DNA of 64,000 bases from Streptomyces sp. NBS 14/10 (GTDB lineage: Bacteria > Actinomycetota > Actinomycetes > Streptomycetales > Streptomycetaceae), in the NCBI RefSeq assembly GCF_002224125.1, contig NZ_NCSM01000055.1, positions 20,641 to 84,640 of the forward strand, given 5' to 3'. The notes beneath the pieces are model-generated. The model searched no databases. It saw nothing but the letters and a program-made list of their open reading frames with translations, and was not told the origin of the DNA. The position numbers were made by a program, and so were the translations under genes. Position 1 is the stretch's first letter. The number at the start of each line of letters is the position of its first letter. Positions 33,867 through 43,260 of this stretch are shown here, piece by piece.

Positions 33867-34463
33867 ATGGCCATCACCGACGATGTGCGTAAGACGCTCA
33901 CCGACCCGACCCCCCTGTACTTCGTGGCGGGCACGGCCGACCTCGCCGCCCAGAAGCTCAAGGAGGTCCCGTCGCTGGTCGAGAAGATCGTCGCCGAGGC
34001 CCCCGAGCGCTTCGCCGCCGTACGGAACACCGACCCGAAGGCCGTTCAGGACCGGGTCAGCCAGCAGGCGAAGGACGCCCAGGAGAAGCTCACCGAGCTG
34101 CTGGGCACGCTCGACACCGACCTGAAGAAGCTCCGCGACACGGCGCAGGACCTGGCCCTCCAGGGCGTGGGCCGCGCCGCCGAGCTGGCCGTCAAGGCGC
34201 GGGAGCGGTACGACGAGGTGGCCGAGCACGGCCAGGAGGTCGTCAAGACCTGGCGCGGCGAGGCGGCCGAGGAGATGAACGAGGCGGCCGACGCCATCGC
34301 GCCCAAGGAGCGGCCGGTCACCGTCGCCGCCGAGCCGGCCAAGGACGCGACGGCGAAGACCGCGGTCAAGCCGGCGCCCGCCGCCAAGAAGGCCCCGGTC
34401 CGCAAGCCGGCCCCGGCTCCCGCCCCCACCGCGAAGAAGACCCCGCCGAAGCCTCAGGGCTGA
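33867..34463 (+). CDS. HBHA-like coiled-coil protein
   Basis: 198 residues. A long amphipathic helix region (about 20-150) is followed by a Lys/Ala/Pro tail (about 155-198), the layout of mycobacterial heparin-binding hemagglutinin. In mycobacteria HBHA is a surface adhesin and also associates with intracellular lipid; in Streptomyces the role is unknown. No signal peptide is present. GGGAGGACC precedes the start. Confidence 0.82.
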   Translation: MAITDDVRKTLTDPTPLYFVAGTADLAAQKLKEVPSLVEKIVAEAPERFAAVRNTDPKAVQDRVSQQAKDAQEKLTELLGTLDTDLKKLRDTAQDLALQGVGRAAELAVKARERYDEVAEHGQEVVKTWRGEAAEEMNEAADAIAPKERPVTVAAEPAKDATAKTAVKPAPAAKKAPVRKPAPAPAPTAKKTPPKPQG

Positions 34464-34491
34464 GGGTCGGGCGTTTACCCGAAGAGCACAC

Positions 34492-34526
34492 CCAGGGCCG
34501 GGTACGCACTGCGTGCCCGGCCCTGG
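34492..34526 (+). terminator. Hairpin after the HBHA-like gene
   Basis: ccagggccggg (34492-34502) pairs with cccggccctgg (34516-34526), 11 bp, around a loop that can itself partly pair. It separates the XRE/HBHA unit from the DUF2516 gene. Confidence 0.75.
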
Positions 34527-34576
34527 CAGCGGGTACGGTGGCCGATGGAACGCTTCCCATACATATCTTCTAGGCG

Positions 34577-34930
34577 GTGGACGGCGTGCTGGTGCAAGGC
34601 TTCAACCAACTGATGTACTGGGTCTCCTGGGGGCTGCTCCTGTTCAGCCTCTGCGCCTTCATCGACGCCGCGATCCGCCGCGAGGACGCCTACCGGGCCG
34701 CGGACAAGCAGAACAAGCCCTTCTGGCTGATCATCCTGGGCATCGCCGCCGCGGTGAACTTCTTCATGGGCATCTTCGACTTCCTGCCGATCATCGGGCT
34801 CATCGCGACCATCGTGTACTTCGTCGATGTGCGGCCCGCGCTCCGGCAGGTCTCGGGCGGCGGCCGCAACTGGCCGCGCGGCCGCGGCTCCAGCTCCGAC
34901 GGTCCGTACGGCCCCTTCAACGGCCGCTAG
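34577..34930 (+). CDS. DUF2516 membrane protein
   Basis: 117 residues, GTG start. Two hydrophobic segments (about 12-28 and 47-85) and a short Arg/Gly/Ser tail fit the DUF2516 family of unknown function. The TATCTT hexamer ending 7 nt before the GTG and the absence of a ribosome site suggest a leaderless mRNA. Confidence 0.8.
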   Translation: MDGVLVQGFNQLMYWVSWGLLLFSLCAFIDAAIRREDAYRAADKQNKPFWLIILGIAAAVNFFMGIFDFLPIIGLIATIVYFVDVRPALRQVSGGGRNWPRGRGSSSDGPYGPFNGR

Positions 34931-34992
34931 CCCGCGCGGGCGGGCGGCCTGCGCGCCCCCGCCCCCGCCCGGGGGTCAGCCCCGCCCGGGTG

Positions 34993-36225
34993 TCAGCCCC
35001 GGTCGAGGAGCAGCACGGCCAGGTCGTCCGTCAGCTCCCCGCCGTTGAGCGCCCGCACCTCGGTGACGGTGTTGTCCAGCAGCTCCTCGCCGCGCAGCCC
35101 CGCCGTCAGCCCGCGGGCCACGATGTCGACCATCCCCTCCTGGCCCAGCCGCTGTACGCCCTTCCCGACGCGCCCCTCGATGAGCCCGTCGGTGTACATC
35201 ATCAGGCTCCAGGAGCCGCCGAGCTCGATCTCCCGGCGCGGCCAGCGGGCGCCCGGCAGCAGGCCGAGCGCCGGGCCGTTGTCGTCGGCGGGCAGCAGCC
35301 GGGGCGCGCGCCCGGCGCGTATCGCCAGCGGTGCGGGGTGGCCGGCCAGGCACACCCCGGCCCGCCGCCCGTCCGGTGCGATGTCGACGGTGCACAGGGT
35401 CGCGAAGATCTCTTCGTCGGCGCGCTCGTTCTCCAGGACCTGCTGCAGGGTGCCGAGCAGCTGATCGCCGCAGAGCCCGGCGAAGGTCAGGGCGCGCCAG
35501 GCGATGCGCAGCTCGACGCCGAGGGCGGCCTCGTCGGGGCCGTGTCCGCAGACGTCGCCGATCATCGCGTGGACGGTGCCGTCCGGGGTGCGGACCGTGT
35601 CGTAGAAGTCGCCGCCCAGCAGGGCGCGGCTGCGGCCGGGCCGGTAGCGGGCGGCGAAGCGCAGTCCCGAGCCCTGCAGCAGCGGGGTGGGCAGCAGCCC
35701 GCGCTCCAGCCGGGCGTTCTCCTGGGCGCGCAGCCGGGACTCGGTCAGCTGGCGCTGGGCGAGGTCGGAGCGTTTTCGTTCGACGGCGTAGCGGATGGCG
35801 CGGCTGAGCAGCCGTCCGTCCAGCTCGTCGCGGAAGAGGAAGTCCTGGGCGCCGACCCGTACGGCCTCGGCGGCGCGCTCCCCGTCCTCCACGGCGGTCA
35901 GTACCAGGACCGCGTGGGCGGGTGCGAGCCGCAGCACCGCGTGCAGGGCGTCGAGCTCGTCCTCGGCCTTCTTGCAGGGGCCGGGCAGGGCCAGGTCCAG
36001 CAGGATGCACTGGACGTCATCGGTGAGCAGCCGCTCGGCCTCGGTGAGATTGCGTGCCGTACGGATACGGACCCGGTTGCCCTCGGTGTCCAGCATTTCG
36101 GGGACGGTGAAGGAGCCGGCGGGGTCTTCCCCGATCACCAGCAGGGTGAGCCCGTTGTCGGGCGGCGCGGCAGGCAGGGCCTCGGTGGCCGGCGCCTCCA
36201 GCTGCCCGGTCGCGGGTACGGACAT
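34993..36225 (-). CDS. Response-regulator receiver fused to SpoIIE-type PP2C phosphatase
   Basis: 410 residues. Residues ~25-145 form a receiver domain with candidate phospho-Asp in ILLDLALPG and the conserved Lys replaced around FLFRDELDG. After a coiled linker, residues ~190-408 are a SpoIIE/RsbU phosphatase (LLGGDFYDTV, MIGDVCGHGPDEA, YTDGLIEGR, DDLAVLLL). Such proteins dephosphorylate anti-anti-sigma factors and activate stress sigma factors. No sigma/anti-sigma genes are adjacent. AAGGAAT precedes the ATG. Confidence 0.9.
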   Translation of the reverse strand: MSVPATGQLEAPATEALPAAPPDNGLTLLVIGEDPAGSFTVPEMLDTEGNRVRIRTARNLTEAERLLTDDVQCILLDLALPGPCKKAEDELDALHAVLRLAPAHAVLVLTAVEDGERAAEAVRVGAQDFLFRDELDGRLLSRAIRYAVERKRSDLAQRQLTESRLRAQENARLERGLLPTPLLQGSGLRFAARYRPGRSRALLGGDFYDTVRTPDGTVHAMIGDVCGHGPDEAALGVELRIAWRALTFAGLCGDQLLGTLQQVLENERADEEIFATLCTVDIAPDGRRAGVCLAGHPAPLAIRAGRAPRLLPADDNGPALGLLPGARWPRREIELGGSWSLMMYTDGLIEGRVGKGVQRLGQEGMVDIVARGLTAGLRGEELLDNTVTEVRALNGGELTDDLAVLLLDRG

Positions 36226-36481
36226 CGCTCGATTCCTTCCCTCCCCCCGAGAGCGCGGCGCTCATTGAGAGGCGACCATAGCGCTAGGGCAGGCCCCAGC
36301 GGAATGACCTTCGGACAGCCACTTTTGTCATATGCCAAAGCCGTGAGGGGACTTGACGCGCCGGGGGACGGCCGTGGGATGACAAACATCACGCCTACGC
36401 GGGGCGAAATGACCGAATAGCCCCTCAGCTCCCGGCCCGGGCTCAGCTCCTGGCCCCGGCCGCGACCCTCGAGCCCCGGCC

Positions 36482-37603
36482 TCAGCCCTCAACCCCGTCC
36501 GGGCGCACGACACCGAGGATCGGCATCGAGCCGGCCCCGGCGACCGTGATCTGCCGCCCCGGGCGCGGCGCGTGGATGATCGCGCCGTCCCCTACATACA
36601 TCCCCACATGACTCGCGTCCTTGAAGTAGATGATCAGGTCCCCCGGCCGCATCCGCTCGACGCTCACCTTCGGCAGCTGCCGCCACTGCTCCTGCGAGGT
36701 GCGCGGGATCGAGCGGCCGCCCGCGGACCACGCCTTCTGGGTCAGCCCCGAACAGTCGTAGGTGTCGGGGCCCTCCGCGCCCCACACATAGTCCTTGCCG
36801 AGCTGGGCGGTCGCGAAGTCCACCGCCCGCACCCCCTGCGAGGTGCCTTTTCCGCCGATCTTCCGCAGTATCCCGGAGCCCAGCCAGGTCGTCTGCGCCT
36901 GGCGCTGCTGCTCCTCCTCCAGCTGCCGCAGCCGCTCCCGCTCCTTCGCCTTCAGCCGGGACTCCAACCGCTTGGCCCCGGCGAGCTTCGCCCGGATCTC
37001 CTTGCGGGCCGCGGCCTTCTTCGCGCGGCTGGAGTCGAGCCGCTCCCACTCCTGGGTGGCGTCCTTCGCATAGCGGTCGAGCGTGGCCTGCGTCTTCTCC
37101 AGCTGGTTCATCAGGCCCCGGGTCGCCTGCTGGCCCTTGCGCGCCAGCGTGACGTTGTCGAGAAAGCTCTCCGGGTCGTCGCCGAGGAGCAGCTGCGCCT
37201 CTGGCGGAATTCCGCCGTTGCGGTACTGGGCCCGGGCCACCGCCCCGGCCCGCTTCCGCAGCCCCGTCATCCGCTTCTGTGCCTTCACCACGGACTGCGC
37301 GATCTTTACGATCCGCTTCTCCTGGCGGGCCTGTTTCTCGCGCGCCAGGTTGTACGCGTCCGTGGCCGCCTCGGCCTTGCGGTAGAGGCTCTGCACCTTC
37401 TTGTGCACCTCTTGCAGGCTGCTGCCCGCGGCCCCTCCGGACCCGGTCCCCGACTCCGCGCCGGCCCCGGGCGTGGGCTCACGCGGCGCGGCCTGCGCCC
37501 GCTCCGGCACCGCCGACATCCCCACCGCACAGACGAACGCGGTCGCCGCGGCGACGCCCGCGCCCCCTCCCCTGCCGCCCCTCTTCGCCTTCCGCTGCCC
37601 CAT
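36482..37603 (-). CDS. Secreted NlpC/P60 (C40) cell-wall hydrolase with coiled coil
   Basis: 373 residues. An N-terminal signal peptide (to about AQA, residue 38) precedes a coiled coil (about 65-225) and a C-terminal NlpC/P60 domain. The catalytic Cys is in TYDCSGL and the His in KDASHVGMYVGDG, with a third polar residue at IIHAPRP. It cleaves peptidoglycan stem peptides outside the cell, like RipA-type hydrolases. GGAGGT precedes ATG 37603; a GTG one codon earlier is also possible. Confidence 0.9.
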   Translation of the reverse strand: MGQRKAKRGGRGGGAGVAAATAFVCAVGMSAVPERAQAAPREPTPGAGAESGTGSGGAAGSSLQEVHKKVQSLYRKAEAATDAYNLAREKQARQEKRIVKIAQSVVKAQKRMTGLRKRAGAVARAQYRNGGIPPEAQLLLGDDPESFLDNVTLARKGQQATRGLMNQLEKTQATLDRYAKDATQEWERLDSSRAKKAAARKEIRAKLAGAKRLESRLKAKERERLRQLEEEQQRQAQTTWLGSGILRKIGGKGTSQGVRAVDFATAQLGKDYVWGAEGPDTYDCSGLTQKAWSAGGRSIPRTSQEQWRQLPKVSVERMRPGDLIIYFKDASHVGMYVGDGAIIHAPRPGRQITVAGAGSMPILGVVRPDGVEG

Positions 37604-37784
37604 CACCTGAGGACCTCCACGAGCCGTCGCGTAACCCGCGTGCCAGAGCTGACTTACCGGTACGTAGGGACGGATAGTGACATGCCGTACCGCAATCCGA
37701 CAGAGTCACGCGCCGGTCGACTCCGCCATAACCCCCACCCAACCGGAATCAGAGCCTCCCTGGGCCACCACCCTGACGGCCGAG

Positions 37785-37828
37785 GTTCACCCTCCGTTCA
37801 CTCACGCCCATCGGCTGCTTCACCTGAT
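37785..37828 (+). promoter_or_regulatory. PHO box (PhoP binding site) of the pst operon
   Basis: Four 11-nt units in register: GTTCACCCTCC, GTTCACTCACG, a divergent unit cccatcggctg, and CTTCACCTGAT. This matches the Streptomyces PhoP consensus of 11-nt direct repeats beginning GTTCACC. It predicts activation of pstSCAB under phosphate starvation. TACAAA at 37846-37851 is a possible -10. The 362-nt gap 37604-37968 holds nothing else recognised. Confidence 0.85.
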
Positions 37829-37968
37829 CTGCCTAATTTCAGCCCTACAAACGTACTGGCCGCGCCCCTGGCGTGACCGGCGCGCAGCTGAGCAGAACCA
37901 GAAACGCGCAGTACCCCACCTCTTCGTGCGCCGTCCCCACCGGCGGCTCCTGGAAGGAAAACCCGAAA

Positions 37969-39102
37969 GTGAAGCTTCAGCGCAACAACCGGCTTCGCGC
38001 CATCGCCGCCGGTGCCCTTGCCGTCTCCGGCGTCCTGGTGCTCACCGCCTGCGGCTCCGACGACAACAACGGTTCCTCGAGCGGTGGCGGCGGCACCAAG
38101 ACCGACGCCAGCAACATCAAGTGCGAGGGCAAGGGCCAGCTGCTGGCGTCCGGGTCGTCCGCCCAGAAGAACGCCATGGACCTGTGGGTCAAGAACTACG
38201 GCGCGGCCTGCAAGGACGTCAAGCTCAACTACAAGGCCACCGGCTCCGGCGCGGGCATCCAGGAGTGGCTGCAGGGCAAGACCGCCTTCGCGGGCTCCGA
38301 CTCGGCGCTCAAGCCCGAAGAGGTCGCCTCCTCCAAGAAGATGTGCAAGACCGGCGGCCAGGGCATCAACCTGCCGATGGTCGGCGGCCCGATCGCGGTC
38401 GGCTTCAACGTCCCCGGCGTGGACAAGCTGACCCTGGACGCCAAGACCCTCGCCGAGATCTTCGACTCGAAGATCACGAAGTGGAACGACGACGCCATCA
38501 AGAAGCTCAACAAGGGCGTCAACCTCCCGGACCTCAAGATCCAGGCGTTCCACCGCTCGGACGACTCCGGCACCACGGACAACTTCACCAAGTACCTCAA
38601 GGCCGCCGCCCCCTCGGCGTGGCCGCACGAGCCGGGCAAGGCATGGGAGGGCAAGGGCGGCCAGGCCGCGGACGGCTCCGCCGGTGTCTCCTCGCAGGTG
38701 AAGCAGGTCTCCGGCGCGATCTCGTACTTCGAGCTGTCGTACGCGACCGCCAGCAGCATCAAGACCGTGGACCTGAACACCGGCGCCTCCGCCCCGGTCC
38801 AGGCCACCGTCGACAACGCCTCCAAGGCCATCTCCGAGGCCAAGATCAAGGGCACCGGCAAGGACCTCGCCCTCGACCTGGCCTACGACACCAAGGCAGA
38901 GGGCGCGTACCCGATTACGCTGGTGACGTACGAGATCGCCTGTGACAAGGGCAACAACTCCGACACGCTTGCCGCTACCAAGTCGTTCCTGACCTACGTC
39001 GCGAGCGAGGACGGCCAGGCTTCCCTCAAGGAGCTCGGCTACGCCCCGCTGCCGGCCGAGATCGCCACGAAGGTCCGCGAGAGCGTCGCGAGCCTCTCCT
39101 GA
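37969..39102 (+). CDS. pstS: Phosphate-binding lipoprotein PstS
   Basis: 377 residues. The signal peptide ends in a lipobox (VLTAC, Cys at about 28), so the mature protein is membrane-anchored outside the cell. Phosphate-binding loops are visible (ASGSSAQ near the start, SGAGIQEW, SDSALK, DDSGTTDNFTKYL). It captures phosphate for PstCAB. The GTG start follows GGAAGGAAA. First gene of pstSCAB, under a PHO box. Confidence 0.96.
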   Translation: MKLQRNNRLRAIAAGALAVSGVLVLTACGSDDNNGSSSGGGGTKTDASNIKCEGKGQLLASGSSAQKNAMDLWVKNYGAACKDVKLNYKATGSGAGIQEWLQGKTAFAGSDSALKPEEVASSKKMCKTGGQGINLPMVGGPIAVGFNVPGVDKLTLDAKTLAEIFDSKITKWNDDAIKKLNKGVNLPDLKIQAFHRSDDSGTTDNFTKYLKAAAPSAWPHEPGKAWEGKGGQAADGSAGVSSQVKQVSGAISYFELSYATASSIKTVDLNTGASAPVQATVDNASKAISEAKIKGTGKDLALDLAYDTKAEGAYPITLVTYEIACDKGNNSDTLAATKSFLTYVASEDGQASLKELGYAPLPAEIATKVRESVASLS

Positions 39103-39107
39103 CCTGA

Positions 39108-39143
39108 GTGCGGCCGGCTCCCACACCACGGAGCCGGCCGCAC
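39108..39143 (+). terminator. Strong hairpin between pstS and pstC
   Basis: gtgcggccggctcc (39108-39121) pairs perfectly over 14 bp with ggagccggccgcac (39130-39143); loop cacaccac. It begins 6 nt after the pstS stop. It probably acts as a partial terminator or 3'-end stabiliser, giving more PstS than membrane subunits. Confidence 0.75.
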
Positions 39144-39203
39144 CGTCCGGTGCACCGCCGCGCAAGGAGCCACACCCCTCTGGCTCCTCAGACCGGAGAA
39201 CCC

Positions 39204-40190
39204 ATGAAAACGGACATAGAACCTACATCCCCCACAGAACCGCCTGCCCTGGCCAGCTCTCGTGGCACCGGCCGCATCGGCGACAAAGTCTTCCTCGGCC
39301 TCTCCCGAGGGTCCGGAATCCTGCTGCTGGTGATCATGGCCGCCATCGCGGTCTTCCTCACCGTGCGAGCGGTTTCCGCCATCTCTGACGACCACGGCAA
39401 CTTCCTGACCACTTTCGAGTGGAACACCAGCAGCCGCCCGATGGTCTTCGGTATCGCCGTGCTCGTCTACGGCACGATCGTCAGCTCGATCATCGCGATG
39501 CTGATCGCGGTCCCGGTCGCGGTCGGCATCGCGCTGTTCATCTCGCACTACGCGCCGCGCCGGCTGGCCACCCTGGTCGCCTACGTCATCGACCTGCTCG
39601 CGGCGGTCCCCAGCATCGTCTACGGCCTGTGGGGGGCGCTCTTCCTCGTCCCGCATCTGACCGGCCTGTACCAGTGGCTCGACGACTACCTGGGCTGGAC
39701 CAAGATCTTCGAGTACAACGACGGCACCCCGCGCTCCCTGTTCACCGTGGGCATCCTGCTGGCGATCATGATCATCCCGATCGTCACCAGCGTCAGCCGC
39801 GAGGTCTTCCGCCAGGTCCCGCAGATGCACGAGGAGGCCGCGCTGGCCCTCGGCGCGACCCGCTGGGAAGTCATCCGGATGTCGGTCCTCCCCTTCGGCC
39901 GCTCCGGCATCATCAGCGCCTCCATGCTGGGCCTGGGCCGCGCGCTCGGCGAGACGATGGCCGTGGCCACCGTGCTGTCCCCGAGCTACCTGATCAGCCC
40001 CAGCCTGCTGGACTCGGGCGGCGGCACCTTCGCCCAGAACATCGCCAGCCACTTCAAGGAGGCCGACGGCCCCGCGCGTGACGCGCTGATCGCCTCCGGT
40101 CTGGTGCTGTTCGTCATCACGCTGCTGGTGAACGGCGCCGCGCGGCTGATCATCGCCCGCCGCAAGGAGTACTCGGGAGCCGCGGCATGA
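39204..40190 (+). CDS. pstC: Phosphate ABC transporter permease PstC
   Basis: 328 residues, about six membrane helices, with the ABC permease EAA loop EEAALALGATRWEVIRM. It forms the membrane channel with PstA. The ATG at 39204 follows GGAGAA. It overlaps pstA by 4 nt (ATGA). Confidence 0.95.
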   Translation: MKTDIEPTSPTEPPALASSRGTGRIGDKVFLGLSRGSGILLLVIMAAIAVFLTVRAVSAISDDHGNFLTTFEWNTSSRPMVFGIAVLVYGTIVSSIIAMLIAVPVAVGIALFISHYAPRRLATLVAYVIDLLAAVPSIVYGLWGALFLVPHLTGLYQWLDDYLGWTKIFEYNDGTPRSLFTVGILLAIMIIPIVTSVSREVFRQVPQMHEEAALALGATRWEVIRMSVLPFGRSGIISASMLGLGRALGETMAVATVLSPSYLISPSLLDSGGGTFAQNIASHFKEADGPARDALIASGLVLFVITLLVNGAARLIIARRKEYSGAAA

Positions 40191-41263
40191 GCAACGCAGT
40201 CATCGACAAGAGCGCGGTGGCCGGCGACGCCCCGCGGCCGGGCCTCAAGCAGCCCCGGCTGCCCAAGTGGACCCCGATCGGCCTGGCGCTGATCTCGGTG
40301 GGCCTGGGCTGCGGCATCGGAGTCGCGGGCGATCTGAGCAGCAAGACCCAGTGGGGTCTGATCGCCGCGCTGCTGTTCGTGCTCATCTCCTTCGCCCTGA
40401 CCGCCAAGGTCGAGGGCTCCCGCCAGGCCAAGGACAAGCTGGCCACCAGCCTGATCTGGGTCTGCTTCCTGCTCGCGGTGGTCCCGCTGGTCTCGCTGAT
40501 CTGGGAGACCGTCGACCGGGGCCGCACGGTCCTCGACGGCTACTTCCTCGGCCACTCCATGGAGGGCGTGCAGACGATCCTCCCCGGCGGCGGTGTGTAC
40601 CACGCGATCATCGGCACGCTGGAGCAGGTCGGCATCGCCACCGCCATCGCGGCCCCGATCGGCCTGCTGACCGCCGTCTACCTGGTGGAATACGGGCGCG
40701 GCCGGCTCGCCAAGGCCGTCACCTTCTTCGTGGACGTCATGACCGGTGTCCCCTCGATCGTCGCCGGTCTGTTCATCCTCACCTTCTGGATCATCATCCT
40801 GGACTTCGACTACTCCGGCTTCGCAGGCGCGATGGCCCTGGCCATCCTGATGATGCCGATCGTCGTCCGCTCGACGGAGGAAATGCTCAAGCTCGTCCCG
40901 AACGAGCTGCGCGAGGCATCTCTCGCCCTGGGCGTGCCCAAGTGGCGCACCATCCTCAAGGTGGTGCTGCCCACCGCGATCGGCGGGATCATCACCGGTG
41001 TGATGCTCGCGGTCGCCCGTATCGCCGGTGAGTCGGCCCCGATCATGCTGCTGGTGTTCGGCGCCACGGGGATCAACAACAACCCCTTCGACGGCGCGCA
41101 GTCCTCGCTCCCGTACTACGTGTACGAGCAGTGGCAGCTCGGTAACGACGCCTCGTACAACCGGGCCTGGGCGGCGGCGCTCGTCCTGATCGCCTTCGTC
41201 ATGATCCTCAACCTGCTCGCCCGCGGTGTAGCCCGCTGGAAGGCCCCGAAGACCGGCCGCTGA
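40187..41263 (+). CDS. pstA: Phosphate ABC transporter permease PstA
   Basis: 358 residues, membrane permease with the loop [19 protein letters not shown]. It has a longer N-terminal membrane region than E. coli PstA, usual in actinobacteria. Translationally coupled to pstC. Confidence 0.95.
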   Translation: MSNAVIDKSAVAGDAPRPGLKQPRLPKWTPIGLALISVGLGCGIGVAGDLSSKTQWGLIAALLFVLISFALTAKVEGSRQAKDKLATSLIWVCFLLAVVPLVSLIWETVDRGRTVLDGYFLGHSMEGVQTILPGGGVYHAIIGTLEQVGIATAIAAPIGLLTAVYLVEYGRGRLAKAVTFFVDVMTGVPSIVAGLFILTFWIIILDFDYSGFAGAMALAILMMPIVVRSTEEMLKLVPNELREASLALGVPKWRTILKVVLPTAIGGIITGVMLAVARIAGESAPIMLLVFGATGINNNPFDGAQSSLPYYVYEQWQLGNDASYNRAWAAALVLIAFVMILNLLARGVARWKAPKTGR

Positions 41264-41294
41264 GGCCACGCCACGAAGAAGAGAAGTGATTCAC

Positions 41295-42071
41295 ATGGCC
41301 AAGCGCATCGACGTCAGCGGCCTGACCGCCTACTACGGCACCCACAAGGCCATCGAGGACATCTCGATGACCGTCGAGCCCCGCTCGGTGACGGCCTTCA
41401 TCGGCCCGTCCGGCTGCGGCAAGTCCACCTTCCTGCGCACCCTGAACCGGATGCACGAGGTCACCCCCGGTGGCCGGGTCGAGGGCAAGGTGATGCTGGA
41501 CGACGAGAACCTGTACGGCACGGGCGTCGACCCGGTCTCCGTGCGGCGTACGGTCGGCATGGTCTTCCAGCGCCCGAACCCGTTCCCCACCATGTCGATC
41601 TTCGAGAACGTCGCGGCGGGGCTGAAGCTGAACGGCTCGTACAAGAAGAGCGAGCTGGAGGGCATCGTCGAGAAGTCCCTCAAGGGCGCCAACCTGTGGA
41701 ACGAGGTCAAGGACCGGCTCAACAAGCCGGGCGCCGGCCTCTCCGGCGGTCAGCAGCAGCGGCTGTGCATCGCCCGCGCCATCGCCGTCGAGCCGCAGGT
41801 GCTGCTGATGGACGAGCCGTGCTCGGCGCTGGACCCGATCTCCACGCTCGCCATCGAGGACCTGATCGGTGAGCTCAAGGAGCGCTTCACGATCGTCATC
41901 GTGACGCACAACATGCAGCAGGCGGCGCGCGTCTCGGACCGCACGGCCTTCTTCAACCTGGCGGGCGTCGGCCAGCCGGGCAAGCTCATCGAGATCGACG
42001 AGACCGAGCGGATCTTCTCCAACCCGTCCGTCCAGGCGACCGAGGACTACATCTCGGGCCGCTTCGGCTGA
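41295..42071 (+). CDS. pstB: Phosphate ABC transporter ATPase PstB
   Basis: 258 residues. Walker [10 protein letters not shown], signature LSGGQQQR, Walker B VLLMDEP and H-loop THNM are intact. It powers import through PstCA. The ATG at 41295 gives the normal N-terminus; a GTG at 41286 is in frame. Last gene of the operon, followed by two strong hairpins. Confidence 0.96.
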   Translation: MAKRIDVSGLTAYYGTHKAIEDISMTVEPRSVTAFIGPSGCGKSTFLRTLNRMHEVTPGGRVEGKVMLDDENLYGTGVDPVSVRRTVGMVFQRPNPFPTMSIFENVAAGLKLNGSYKKSELEGIVEKSLKGANLWNEVKDRLNKPGAGLSGGQQQRLCIARAIAVEPQVLLMDEPCSALDPISTLAIEDLIGELKERFTIVIVTHNMQQAARVSDRTAFFNLAGVGQPGKLIEIDETERIFSNPSVQATEDYISGRFG

Positions 42072-42115
42072 CGCACCCGCCTCCCGCCGGCGGCGTGCCG
42101 ACGGCGGAGGAGGAA

Positions 42116-42153
42116 CGTCCTGTGGTGCTGCATGGCGGTGCCACCACAGGACG
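42116..42153. terminator. Hairpin 1 between convergent pst and pit operons
   Basis: cgtcctgtggtg (42116-42127) pairs perfectly over 12 bp with caccacaggacg (42142-42153). Confidence 0.75.
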
Positions 42154-42155
42154 AA

Positions 42156-42197
42156 GGGCCCGCCCCCGATCATCCCGGGGGCGGGCCCGCCGCTTTT
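42156..42197 (+). terminator. Intrinsic terminator of the pst operon
   Basis: gggcccgccccc (42156-42167) pairs with gggggcgggccc (42177-42188), followed by gccgcTTTT (U-tract 42194-42197). The stem could also stop the convergent pit transcript. Between here and 42250 the tetramer/13-mer gcgtacgacctgt repeats. Confidence 0.88.
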
Positions 42198-42253
42198 GTA
42201 CGCGTACCGTGCGCGTACGACCTGTGCGTACGACCTGTGCGTACGTACCGCCG

Positions 42254-43252
42254 TCAGCCGAAGGCCAGGTTGACGATCCAGTAGCTGAGCGCGGCGACAC
42301 CGGCCGCCGCCGGCATGGTGATGAACCAGCCGAGGATGATGTTCTTCGCGACGCCCCAGCGCACCGCGTTCACCCGCTTGGTCGCGCCGACGCCCATGAT
42401 CGCCGAGGTGATGACATGGGTCGTCGAGATGGGCGCCTGGAACATGAACGAGGCGGTGTACATGACCGAGGCCGCCGTGGTCTCCGCCGCGAATCCCTGC
42501 GGCGGGTCGAGCTCGATGATCCGGCGGCCCAGTGTGCGCATGATGCGCCAGCCGCCCGCGTACGTACCGAGTGAGAGCATCGCGGCGCAGGCGATCTTCA
42601 CCCACACCGGAATCGCGTCGCCCTCGTCCTCCACACCGGCGATGACCAGAGCCATCACCACGACGCCCATGGTCTTCTGGGCGTCCTGCAGACCGTGGCC
42701 GAGCGCCATGGCCGCAGCCGAGACGGTCTGGGCTATCCGGAAGCCGCGCTTTGCCTTGTGCGGGTTGGCGTTCCGGAACATCCACAGGATGGCCACCATC
42801 ACGAAGTAGCCCAGCACCAGTCCGACGACGGGCGACAGGAACATCGGGATGACGACCTTCTCCACCACCCCGCTCCAGTGGACGGTGCTGGACCCGGCGA
42901 GTGCCGCGCCCACCAGGCCGCCGAACAGGGCGTGCGAGGAGGAGGACGGAAGGCCGAAATACCAGGTCACCATGTTCCAGGTGATCGCGCCCACCAGCGC
43001 GGCGAACAAGATCATCATGCCTTGTCCGCCGGTCGGGGTGGCGATCAGACCCTCGCTGACGGTCTTGGCGACCCCGCTGCCCAGGAAGGCGCCCGCGAGA
43101 TTCATCACCGCGGCCATCGCGAGCGCCGCCCGCGGGGTCAGCGCCCGGGTCGAGACGGAGGTGGCGATGGCGTTCGCCGAATCATGGAAGCCGTTGGTGT
43201 ACGTGAAGAAGAGCGCGACCGCAATGGTCACGACAAGCGCGAAGGTGTCCAT
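42254..43252 (-). CDS. Low-affinity inorganic phosphate transporter (PiT family)
   Basis: 332 residues, about ten membrane helices. The duplicated PiT signature is seen as GFHDSANAIATSVSTRALTP near the N-terminus and a second copy (FQAPISTTHVITSAIMGVG) near the C-terminus. It imports metal-phosphate with proton symport. It is 8 nt behind the DUF47 gene whose end carries its Shine-Dalgarno (AAGGAG). Called PitH in Streptomyces literature. Confidence 0.93.
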   Translation of the reverse strand: MDTFALVVTIAVALFFTYTNGFHDSANAIATSVSTRALTPRAALAMAAVMNLAGAFLGSGVAKTVSEGLIATPTGGQGMMILFAALVGAITWNMVTWYFGLPSSSSHALFGGLVGAALAGSSTVHWSGVVEKVVIPMFLSPVVGLVLGYFVMVAILWMFRNANPHKAKRGFRIAQTVSAAAMALGHGLQDAQKTMGVVVMALVIAGVEDEGDAIPVWVKIACAAMLSLGTYAGGWRIMRTLGRRIIELDPPQGFAAETTAASVMYTASFMFQAPISTTHVITSAIMGVGATKRVNAVRWGVAKNIILGWFITMPAAAGVAALSYWIVNLAFG

Positions 43253-43260
43253 GCCGAGGC

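Noticed and set aside
37873..37968. N-terminal extension of PstS
   Set aside because: It adds residues before a proper signal peptide; GTG 37969 has the Shine-Dalgarno and gives a normal lipoprotein start.
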